Assembly: GCA_023807065.1 (NCBI GenBank)
Contig: JAJJLU010003956.1
Span: forward strand, 1-22,866
DNA: 22,866 bases
Source: Isotricha intestinalis
Taxonomy: Eukaryota > Ciliophora > Litostomatea > Vestibuliferida > Isotrichidae
Direction of reading: 5' to 3'
Of this stretch, positions 8,376-18,100 are shown piece after piece; the first letter of the stretch is position 1, and each line of letters begins with the position of its first letter. The position numbers and the translations under genes were made by a program. The notes under the pieces were generated by a model. It had not been told where the DNA came from. It searched no databases and worked only from the letters and a program-made list of their open reading frames with translations.

Positions 8376-11300
8376 TTATTTTTTATTATTAGTATTTTCT
8401 TCATAAATAAAAAACTTTTCCATAATTTTATAATCATTCAAAGAAGAAGAAATTTTTCTAAGTACAAAAACATTACTTCCTATATAATAAAGAATTTCAG
8501 TAATAACCATAATTACAAAAATAACAATTAAAAATTTATTTAATCCATTAATATTATTTTGTAATTCAGGTAAAATATAACTATATTCTAAATCTTGAAG
8601 ATAATTTTTAAAGTAAATAATAACTAATAAATTATTAAATTGAAAAACTTCACTATGAAAATAATAAATAATATCACTTTCTTGTCTTTCACTTTGATTA
8701 AAACTTATAAATTCACTTCTTAATTGATTAACAAATCCACTTATCATGGTTTCAACTTTAGTTTGTAATAAAGGTTCAATATTACAAATTTCGATAACAG
8801 AATAAAAAAATTCATCATTTGATAAAAGCATTTTACAACCTTCAATTCCATCATCATTAATTTTACTCATATATGTTAAAGTTTTATTTATATTTTCTTG
8901 AGTTAATAATTTTTTTGTTTCTGAATAATTATTAAATAAATAATTTGTTGTTAAAGTAAATAAATTTACTTGATTTTGTAAATCAGTATCATTAACACAA
9001 ATACATAATCTTGCATCTAAATAATATCCTAAGATAATTTCTTGTAAATCTTGTACTGCTTGTGTTTCTTTTCTTTTTAAATTTATTTTTGTAAAATAAT
9101 CATACATTATTGGAAATCCAATTGCTAAAAAAAGCATATATATCATTCCTAATAAAATTAATGTTTTTATTGTTTCACAATATGCTTTGAAATTATATTT
9201 TATTTTCTTTTTGTTAAATGAAAATTTCACTAAATACATATCATCTTTATCATCATCTTCAGTATTATTATTTATTTCTCCTTCTCTTTCAGGAGAATTT
9301 ATTATTATTTGATTTTGAACTGATGATTGTTTTGCTTTGTTATTTGGGTTTATTTCTTTTAATTTTTCTAACACCACCGAACATTTTATTTCATTTAATA
9401 TTATTAATTTGGAATATTTTAATTTTTCTTCTAAATATTTTTTCCCTCTTTTTGTTAATTTTGCTATTTTTTCTATTATCACTGAAATTTTTCCATTTGT
9501 GATTTCAATTGATAAAAAAAGTAAAATAATTGAGAAAATATTAAAAACAAGAAAACCTAAAAAAAAAATATACATTAATAATTTATAATTAACGAAAGCA
9601 TTTTTGAAATTATTTTTACAAGCAAGTAAAACATCATTTAAAAATATTAAAAAATTAAAGAAATTATAAATAGAACATAAAAGAAATTGTTGAATTTCAT
9701 TTAAACCATTCATTGAAATTTTAATATCTTCATAATTAAAAATAGGCATATCTAAATAAAATCCATTAACTTGACTTAAAATATAAAAATAGTTTTTAGG
9801 TAAATCAAAAGCTTCTTCATAAGTAACATTTTGAGTGCTTCCATCATGTAATAAAATTTCAAAATAATTTTCAAAAATATATTTATATAACTTTGAACTC
9901 TTTTTTAATTTAGTATAATTATTTTTAAAATATTTATTAATTGTACTAAGTGAAACAGCTCTTTCTTGTAAAAGATTTTGATAAAAATCACCTAAACTTA
10001 TATTATAATTTTCTATTTCTTGAGAATATTGTTGATTTAATTGATCATAAATATTATCTGAATTGGGTAATCTAACCATATTTATTATAAAAAATAAGCT
10101 TGATAAATAAGCAAAATTCATTTCTCTTAAATTTATCATTTTAATATATTCATTGTAAAATGTATCAGAAAATATTTTTATAAGAATACAAATTACTATT
10201 GCTAAAACAATAAGAAATAAATTATATATAAAACTTATTCTATCAATTGCAGTTCTTGCTAAATTAATATTTTCTTTTTTTTTATTTGTTATATTCCATG
10301 AACTTTCTTTAATAATTTTATAAGATAAAACAGAAGAACCTGAATGAGAAGCAGTCATTGAAGTTCCATTAATTTGAGCATTTATATAATCTGGAACAAA
10401 AGTTTCAAATTCAAGTTTTTTTTGTTCTATTATTGATAATTGTAAATCATTAAATAAAACTTGCATTAAATATATTTCTCCATTTTTAACTTTAAATATT
10501 CTTTTTAAAACAAATTCAACTTTAACAGTTTTTGCATTTTTAAAATTTTCTTTTATCTTCTTTAAACAAGCGGAAATTTCTATATTTTGCCATCCACTGT
10601 CTTTAACTAAATGAGTTTTAACATTTAATAACATTTCACTAATATTAACATTAAAAGTTTGATTGTATGATTTTTTAGGATTAAAATCTTTGATTCCAAA
10701 TATACTTAAAATATTTAATCTTTTAATATGATTGAAAAAGCCTAAATAAGTTTTAAAAAAAGTTCCATATTCAATGCAAATACCATTTGATTGCATTAAT
10801 ATATAATTAGAGTCATGAGGAAAATTAATTGTTTCTAAAAGACAAACAACATATAATTTTCCATTATAAGAAGGTAATAAATTATAATTTAATTTTACTG
10901 TTACTAAATAATGATCTGATGTTTCTAAAACTGTTTCTTCTTTTATTGATTTTTTATTTAATAAAGTTGATTTAATATATTTTCCTTCTGTTTTTCTCAT
11001 TAAATAAGGAAATATATTTATTGATGGATTATCTATTAATTTTGATGTTTTATTTCCTGTTACTTGAAAATATACTAAAGGAGCTTTTTTAACTACAAAA
11101 CTTCCTTTTTGAAAAAGAATTAAAAAATAATTGTTTTTATCTACTATTGAATCTAAACTATTTAAATCAAAAAATTCAAATGATTTATCAAAGTTTGAAT
11201 TAAATAATATATCTTCTATTAATTTAAATTTTTCATTTTCTGGTTGTTCTTTTATTTTTACTGAATCACTTGATTTTTCATTTAATGATATTATTTCATC

Positions 11301-13085
11301 AAGTGATTCTCCAATATTTGAACTTTGATTATCTATTATTCTTATTATTTCTTTCTTTGATTTTGTAAAACTTTTTAATATTTGTTTAAATGATTTTACT
11401 ATTTTTAAATATTCTATATTTAATCTATTAAAATATATTAAATATTCAAGTGAATTTTCATCATTTTTTTTTTCTTCTTTTTTAAAATGACTAATTAAAT
11501 ATTTAAATATAGCATGAATTAAAAAATCAGAATTATCATATTTTTCAGAATAAATAAATTTTTTTAAATAATAAGTTGCTCTAAAAGTTTTATCATCTGA
11601 AATAAAATATAATAAAACTTTATTATATATTAAAACTTCCATTGAAATTTTACCAAAAAGATCATTTCTACCTTTTGCAATTTTATAAAAATTAGCATAT
11701 AAAGCAATTAAAACATTTAAAATAATATTATAATCTTTTCCTTCAATATTAACTGTTGTTGAAGTAATATTTCTTCCTATTTTATTTGAATCAATTGATG
11801 CAAAAACTGAAATTAAAGATTCATTTCCTCCTGATAAAACCTCATAATCTTCTTTACTTATACAAAAATAATTTTTTATATCATCTTTATAATTAGTAAA
11901 AAAGGTTTCTTTATTTTTTTCTAAAACTCTATTTTTATTTGTTTTATTTGATATAAATTTTCTTAAAGGATTAAACAATTGATTTGCTCCTTCAAAAAAT
12001 TCATCATTTCCATTTATTAAATCTTTTTTTAATTTAGATAAATTTACATATTTTTTTGTTTTATTTAAATAAAAAAAACATACTAAAACTAATAATATTA
12101 TTAAAATAGCTTCAAAAATTTTAAAAATTTTTTCATTATGAAGAAAATTAATCAAACAAACTGAAATAAATCTTACAATAAATAATGAAAAAATTAATAC
12201 TCTTCCAAAAAAATATATTTTATTTAAAGTACTTTTATGTATTTCATTCTGATAATATTTTGCTCTACAGAAAAAATTATATATAAAAATAAGTGACCAA
12301 ATTAATTGAAATAAAATTGAATATTCAATTTTTAATCTTAATACAATTAAAAGACAACTTAATTCTTTTAAAGCAAATTCTGAAATAAAAATTTTTGATC
12401 GGAGAAAATAATAATTTTCATTATCATCAAATGAATAAATAAATATTGAATAAAAAAAATAAAGATTGATATTAAATAAGAAAAAATTAACTGCATCAAA
12501 AATAAAATTTGAATCAATTTCTTTATAATTATCTGAAAATTGTAAAAAAATTGTTCTATTATAAATTAAAATAAAAATTAAATCAAATGAAGAAAAAGTT
12601 ATATAAATAATAAAAGCACTTATTTTTTTCATTATTTTAAAAAAGCAATTGTTCATTCTTTGATATTGAATTAAAAGCATTACAAATAAAAACAATAAAT
12701 AAATTAATCCTATTAAATTAAAATTAAAAAAGTCTTTTTGTTCATATGGAGTTATTTTAAAAATTTTAACACCTAATTTATAAATTTGATCATATTGATA
12801 TCTTGTATTATTTACTTCTGTTGCGTTATTAGTGTTTAATATTTTACAATTTAATATTTCAAAATAAAATGTAGGAGAAATGAAATAAAAGAAATTATAA
12901 ATGTTATTAAAATCTCTTTTGTAATTAAATATAATATCAATTATCAATATTGTATTCATTGATTGAAATATAAAAGAAATAAAAAATAATAATGTTGCAT
13001 TTTGAGAACTTTCTTTAAAATTTACATATAATCTTGATATGCATTTTGTTAAGAAAGATTGTTTTTTAATATTATTTCTATCCAT
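8376..13085 (-). CDS. Large polytopic membrane protein (1569 aa), tentatively TmcB-like ciliate family
   Basis: This is an uninterrupted single-exon frame, ATG in A-rich context to TAA. The N-terminus has about seven hydrophobic helices (roughly residues 29-53, 123-143, 151-175, 196-219, 240-275, 288-313 and 322-341). A large soluble region covers about 345-945. Within it, residues 650-780 have the alternating strand pattern of a PAS-like sensor domain (NNYFLILFQKGSFVV, LVYFQVTGN, HYLVTVKLNY, LYVVCLLETI). More helices follow near 948-1003, 1167-1194, 1305-1332 and 1516-1545. Between them are loops with several N-x-S/T sites (e.g. around 1056, 1086 and 1365) that look extracytoplasmic. Many long ciliate and trichomonad membrane proteins share this plan of N-terminal multi-helix domain, PAS-like segment and repeated helix-loop-helix modules. 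I see no cyclase, kinase or channel-pore motif. A sensory or scaffold role is inference. Confidence 0.8.
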   Translation of the reverse strand: MDRNNIKKQSFLTKCISRLYVNFKESSQNATLLFFISFIFQSMNTILIIDIIFNYKRDFNNIYNFFYFISPTFYFEILNCKILNTNNATEVNNTRYQYDQIYKLGVKIFKITPYEQKDFFNFNLIGLIYLLFLFVMLLIQYQRMNNCFFKIMKKISAFIIYITFSSFDLIFILIYNRTIFLQFSDNYKEIDSNFIFDAVNFFLFNINLYFFYSIFIYSFDDNENYYFLRSKIFISEFALKELSCLLIVLRLKIEYSILFQLIWSLIFIYNFFCRAKYYQNEIHKSTLNKIYFFGRVLIFSLFIVRFISVCLINFLHNEKIFKIFEAILIILLVLVCFFYLNKTKKYVNLSKLKKDLINGNDEFFEGANQLFNPLRKFISNKTNKNRVLEKNKETFFTNYKDDIKNYFCISKEDYEVLSGGNESLISVFASIDSNKIGRNITSTTVNIEGKDYNIILNVLIALYANFYKIAKGRNDLFGKISMEVLIYNKVLLYFISDDKTFRATYYLKKFIYSEKYDNSDFLIHAIFKYLISHFKKEEKKNDENSLEYLIYFNRLNIEYLKIVKSFKQILKSFTKSKKEIIRIIDNQSSNIGESLDEIISLNEKSSDSVKIKEQPENEKFKLIEDILFNSNFDKSFEFFDLNSLDSIVDKNNYFLILFQKGSFVVKKAPLVYFQVTGNKTSKLIDNPSINIFPYLMRKTEGKYIKSTLLNKKSIKEETVLETSDHYLVTVKLNYNLLPSYNGKLYVVCLLETINFPHDSNYILMQSNGICIEYGTFFKTYLGFFNHIKRLNILSIFGIKDFNPKKSYNQTFNVNISEMLLNVKTHLVKDSGWQNIEISACLKKIKENFKNAKTVKVEFVLKRIFKVKNGEIYLMQVLFNDLQLSIIEQKKLEFETFVPDYINAQINGTSMTASHSGSSVLSYKIIKESSWNITNKKKENINLARTAIDRISFIYNLFLIVLAIVICILIKIFSDTFYNEYIKMINLREMNFAYLSSLFFIINMVRLPNSDNIYDQLNQQYSQEIENYNISLGDFYQNLLQERAVSLSTINKYFKNNYTKLKKSSKLYKYIFENYFEILLHDGSTQNVTYEEAFDLPKNYFYILSQVNGFYLDMPIFNYEDIKISMNGLNEIQQFLLCSIYNFFNFLIFLNDVLLACKNNFKNAFVNYKLLMYIFFLGFLVFNIFSIILLFLSIEITNGKISVIIEKIAKLTKRGKKYLEEKLKYSKLIILNEIKCSVVLEKLKEINPNNKAKQSSVQNQIIINSPEREGEINNNTEDDDKDDMYLVKFSFNKKKIKYNFKAYCETIKTLILLGMIYMLFLAIGFPIMYDYFTKINLKRKETQAVQDLQEIILGYYLDARLCICVNDTDLQNQVNLFTLTTNYLFNNYSETKKLLTQENINKTLTYMSKINDDGIEGCKMLLSNDEFFYSVIEICNIEPLLQTKVETMISGFVNQLRSEFISFNQSERQESDIIYYFHSEVFQFNNLLVIIYFKNYLQDLEYSYILPELQNNINGLNKFLIVIFVIMVITEILYYIGSNVFVLRKISSSLNDYKIMEKFFIYEENTNNKK

Positions 13086-13332
13086 TTTATTAAATTAAAT
13101 ATTTAAATAATATGTGATTTTATTATAAATGAAAAAATTTATTTTTATATAATATAAATCAGTTATTAATATATAAAAAAAATATTATAAAATTATTCTT
13201 ATTTTTGAAGTAAATTTTTCATTAATAAATAAAAATTATAATTAAAAGAAATTAACTTAAAAATTAATCAAAATAAAATAATTATATCATTAATTATTTT
13301 TAATTATATAAAATTTAAGTTTAAATTCAAAA
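13086..13332. promoter_or_regulatory. Divergent intergenic region between membrane-protein and importin-alpha-like genes
   Basis: These 247 bp separate two genes transcribed away from each other, so both promoters must lie here or in the adjacent 5' ends. The sequence is almost pure A/T. No specific promoter element can be named from sequence alone. Confidence 0.5.
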
Positions 13333-14974
13333 ATGGAAGATAATATTTTAAAAGAAAGATTTAATTGTTTTAATCAAAGTAATTTTTGTTATTATATTTT
13401 TAGTTAAACAAATAAATCTTTTAGATTCAAGAGATAATTATAAATTATCTTTAAGAAAAGAAAAGTGTCAAAAAAAAATATTATCTCAAAGAAAAATTAA
13501 TTTAGAAAATAAGCAATTAGAAATTTGTCCTTTTAAATTAAAAATAAAAGAAGAAGTTTTAAATTCATTTAGAATAAATGATAATAATATAGATGAATCA
13601 ATTAAAAAAACAATAACTTTTTTAACTAATTCAAATGAAGATTATGTTAAATTTGGAGTATACTTATTTGGAAAGTATTTTAAACAAAAAGTTGAAGAAG
13701 AAAATAAATCAAATAAATATAAAACTTATGAATTTTATATTGATAAATTTTTAGAATATAATGTAATAGATTATATTAAAAATGTTTTAATTAATTTTTC
13801 AGAGCCTAATATTTTTTATGAATGTTTTTTATTTTTTATAAATTTCACAAATTTTCCTTCTATTCAAAATAAATATGAATATTATAGTCAATTTTCAAAT
13901 TCTGATTTTTTAGATATATATAAAAAAACTTTATTTTTTAATGATTCCCTAATAATAACAAATTTATTTGAGTTTTTATTTAATATATGCTTTGAAAATG
14001 AAATTTGTCTTAAAAAAATATATGAAAGTAATTTATTAAAAGAAGCTTTAAATAAATATTCAAATTCTGATTCAATTAATTTTAATGAAATAATTAGTTT
14101 TCTTCATTTTATTGCAATAATGACTAAAAATTCTAATGTATTTAGTGAAGAAGAAAAAGAAAATTTTTTTAAAATTTTAATTAATTTTATATCAAATAAT
14201 CAAAGTGAAGAAGCAATTTGTTATTCTCTTCTAGGAATTAATTATTTAATTGAATATGATTATTCAAATAAAAAAACAATTTTAAATTTACTTATTAAAA
14301 ACAATAATGATTATATTAATAAATTTATTAGTCTAAATTATTTTAATCTACATATGTATACTCAAACAAGTATTACAATCACTTTGAATATTTTATATTA
14401 TATTTTTAAAAATATTGAAAATAATGATTTATTAAATATTTTAAATAATAATACAATTTTAGATTTTTATGAATTTATTTTTAATAATTGTGAAAAATAT
14501 TCAATTCAATTAAAAATTTTAGAGAGTATATTACTTATATCAAAAAATAATGATATTAATATAATTTTAAAATTAACTCATCATAATCTTTTATATTCTA
14601 TTATTTTAATATCTTTAACTAGTTATGATTTTCTTATTAGAAAAGCAAGTCTTTTAATTATTTGTTATTTATTAAGTTTAAATAATTTTGATATTGCTTC
14701 TGATATATATAAAACTCAATTTATTGAATATTTAACTCAAAAAATATTAAAAAGTGAAACAAGTATTGATATAATTCAGTTAAGTTTTAATACTATTTAT
14801 TATTTTATTAAATGTGGTTGTTTTTTTGGAAAAAAAAATCCTTTTAGTAATAAATTTAAAGAATATGGAATTGAAGATATTATAAATAAAGATTATTCCA
14901 ATCTTAGTGAAGAATTAGTTGAGACAATAGATAAAATAAAAAAAGAATTAGATACTGAAACAAATGAAAAATAA
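13333..14974 (+). CDS. Divergent importin-alpha-like ARM-repeat protein (538 aa, two exons)
   Basis: Exons are 13333-13378 and 13404-14974. The ATG has the usual A-run context, and the stop is TAA. Without splicing, the frame from 13333 stops after 24 codons. Removing a 25-nt GT-AG intron joins it to a long frame running through to 14974. Residues about 20-50 are Lys/Arg-rich and resemble an importin-beta-binding domain (NYKLSLRKEKCQKK, SQRKINLENK). The rest is helical and ARM-like. Segments LFFINFTNF and FLFNICFENE match the Trp-x3-Asn helices of ARM repeats at the Asn position and at the Asn-Ile/Leu-Cys signature. The length fits importin-alpha (about 520-540). Importin-alpha links nuclear-localisation-signal cargo to importin-beta. 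This copy contains no Trp at all, so the canonical Trp array of the NLS groove is missing; cargo range may be altered, or the protein may be another ARM adaptor. Confidence 0.7.
13379..13403 (+). other. 25-nt spliceosomal mini-intron
   Basis: The intron begins GTAATTTTTG and ends ATTTTTAG, and all but two of its 25 bases are A or T besides the splice-site G's. It is in phase 1 after codon 15, contains an in-frame TAA spanning its 3' edge region, and its removal restores 539 codons including the stop. Length and composition fit the very short introns known in ciliates. Confidence 0.75.
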
Positions 14975-15147
14975 AAAAATAATTTAAATTATTATTAATA
15001 TATAATAATATTTTTCTCTTTCTTTGAATATCTAATAAATACACTCATTTTTTATTATTTTATTTTTTATGATTTTTAATTTATTATTTTTTTATTAATT
15101 CTTTAAATGAAGATTTTATTAAGTTTTTTAATTTGAAATTATTAAAA

Positions 15148-18100
15148 ATGCAGTTAAATACTTATTCTATCATTCCTTCTAAAAATACTGCTAATTTTCA
15201 TAAATCTTATCCTAATATATTTATTTCAAAAAAAAATAAAAGTAAAAAGACTTTTGAACCTTTTTTATCAAAAACTTCAAATTTGTATTCTCCAATTTTA
15301 CCAAATGATAATTCATTTTATTCAAAATCTCTAAAATCTAGAAATTATGATAAAAATATTAATTTATCTCTTCCTACTTCTTTAATTTTTTCTAATGAAA
15401 TTCCAGAGAGAGAACAGTATAAAATTAGGAATAAATCAATTAATAATAATATTAATTATTATCCTTATAAAGATGATAAAAGAGAAAAAAAAAATAATTT
15501 ATTTTCTATTAATAAAGAAAGAAATAATGAAAGTGAAATGTTAAAAAAATCAAAAAAAAAAAATAAAAAAATTAGTTTAGAAATATATAATCCAAATAAT
15601 AATTTTTCCGCTCCAAAAAATTATTTGTTAACATCTAAAACAAATAAAAGTTTAATTGATAGAATGAATTCTGAAAATTCAATAAATAATTATGATTCTT
15701 TTAATAAAACATATAATAAAAATCAATTTGATAAAATAAAAAATAATACAATGCCAAAAGAAAATATAAAATCATTAAAAATAAATAATGATAATGATAA
15801 ATATATAAATTTAATTAGTAAATCAAAAAATAAATCAGAAAATGATTTTTTAATTGGAAATGGATTAAATGATGATTATGATTATATAAATCAAGAAAAT
15901 GAAAATATTGAAGAATTACCAAGATTAAGAAGGAAAATTCATTTATTAGATTCTAACGGAAATAATAATTTAAATGAATTTAATAATAATTTTACAAATG
16001 AAAGAAATAATAATTTAAATGAAAGTTTTCCTCTTTCATTAGAAGAAGAAAACAGTGAAAATGGAAGAAAAGATAAAAATTATGAAAATATTATTCAAAA
16101 TTTAAAAAAAGATTTAATAAATGAAAAAGAAATTAATAAAAAATTAACTTCAGAAAATAAAGATTTAATGTCTTATAAAGAAGAATATTATAAATTTAAA
16201 GATTTGAATGAAAAATATAATACTTTAATAAATGAATTTAATGAATTAAGGAAATTAGAAAATAAGAATAATATTTTAGAAGAAGAAAATGAAAAATTAA
16301 AACAAATAGAAAAAAAATATTATAATTGTTTAGAAGAAATAAAAAAATTGAAAACAGATTTAAAAGAATTAAATAAGTTAAAAGAAGAAAATAAAAATTT
16401 AAAAAAAATAGAAGAAGAATATAAAATAAATTTAGAGAATAAAGATATAATAAATGATTTAAATAAAGAAATAGATGAATTAAAAGAAATACAGAATAAA
16501 TATAATTCAACATTAAAAGAAAATATTAAATTAATAAAATTTAAAGATGAATATAATACATTAATTCAAATAAATGAAAATTTAAATAATCAATTAAAAG
16601 AATATGAAAAAGTAAAAAAAAATAATATAGAAATAAATAAATTAAAAAATGAGTTAAAATCCTTAAAAGAAATTAATGATGAATTATTAATATTTAAAAA
16701 TAAATATTTAACTAATTCACAAGAATTAGTAAATACAAAAAATAATTTTTTACAAATTTTAGAAGAAAATAAAAAATCAAAATCAAAATTAAATGAATTA
16801 TTTAATGAAAATTCAAAATTAATTGAAGCCTTAAAAAACTTTAATAAAATACAAAAGAATTATATTGAACTAATAAATCAAAATAAAAAATTAAGTTTAA
16901 AAATTACAAATTATGAAAATGAAAAAAATGAATATGTACAAAAACAAAATGAATATAATAATATGCTTGAAAAATATAATATTTTAGTTAAAAAGAACGA
17001 AGATTCAGAAAAAGAATTATTAGAATTAAAAAATAATATAAATACAATAAAAAATGATAAAAAACTTTTAGAAGAAAAAGTTGATAATTTAAATTCTAAA
17101 AATTCAAATGATATTCTTTTAAAAGATAATGAAATAATTTTATTAAAAAACAGTATTAAAACAATAGAAAATAAAAATAATGAATTAAATGAAAAAATAA
17201 AAAATATGACTAATAATTATAATGAAGAAAAAAATCAATTACAAAAAGAATTAATGGAATTTAAAGAAAGAACAATTATTTTTGATAATAATCAAAATGA
17301 AAGTTCAGTTGAAATAGAAAAAATACAAAAAGAAAATGAAGATTTAAAACTTATTGTTGAACAGTTGCAAAATAATAATAAGGAAAAAAATCAATTATTA
17401 AATTCAATAAATAAAGAAATAGATTTTCAATATGAATCTATTTTAAAAAAAAATAATAATGAAAATCTTAATTTATTAAATTCAATAAATAAAGAAATAG
17501 ATTTTCAATATGAATCTATTTTAAAAAAAAATAAGAAAGAAAATCTTAATTTATTAAATTCAATAAATAAAGAAATTGATTTTCAATTTGAATCCAATAA
17601 AAATAAAGAAAAAGTTAAATTATTAAATTCAATAAATAAAGAAATAGAATTTCAATTTGAACCAAAAATTATTGAAAAGAATAATAAAGAAACTGTTTAT
17701 TTAATTAATAAAGTTAATGAAATAAATTATCAATCTATGATCAGAAATAAATATAAAGAAAATAAACAAGTTAATTCAATAAATAAGGAAATAGAAATAA
17801 ATTATAAACCTAAAAATATAAAAAATGATAATAATGAAAATATAAAATTATTAAATTCAATAATTAATGAAATAGAAATAAATTATAATCCCACAATTAT
17901 AAAAAAAAATAATGAAAAACTTAATTTATTAAATTCAATAAATAAAGAAATAGAATTTCAATTTGAACCAAAAATAAATAATAAAGAAAGATTTAAATTA
18001 TTAAATTCAATAAATAAAGAAATAGAAATAAATTATAAATCAATAATTATAAACAAGAATAAAAATGAAATAATAAAAAATCCAAATTCAATAAACAAAG

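Noticed and set aside
9218..9588. Two overlapping + strand frames of 83-94 codons
   Set aside because: Antisense to the large membrane-protein gene and hydrophobic by composition.
15133..15147. Five extra codons upstream of the giant coiled-coil gene
   Set aside because: The upstream frame has no ATG there; the first ATG is at 15148 and has the A-run context seen in neighbouring genes.
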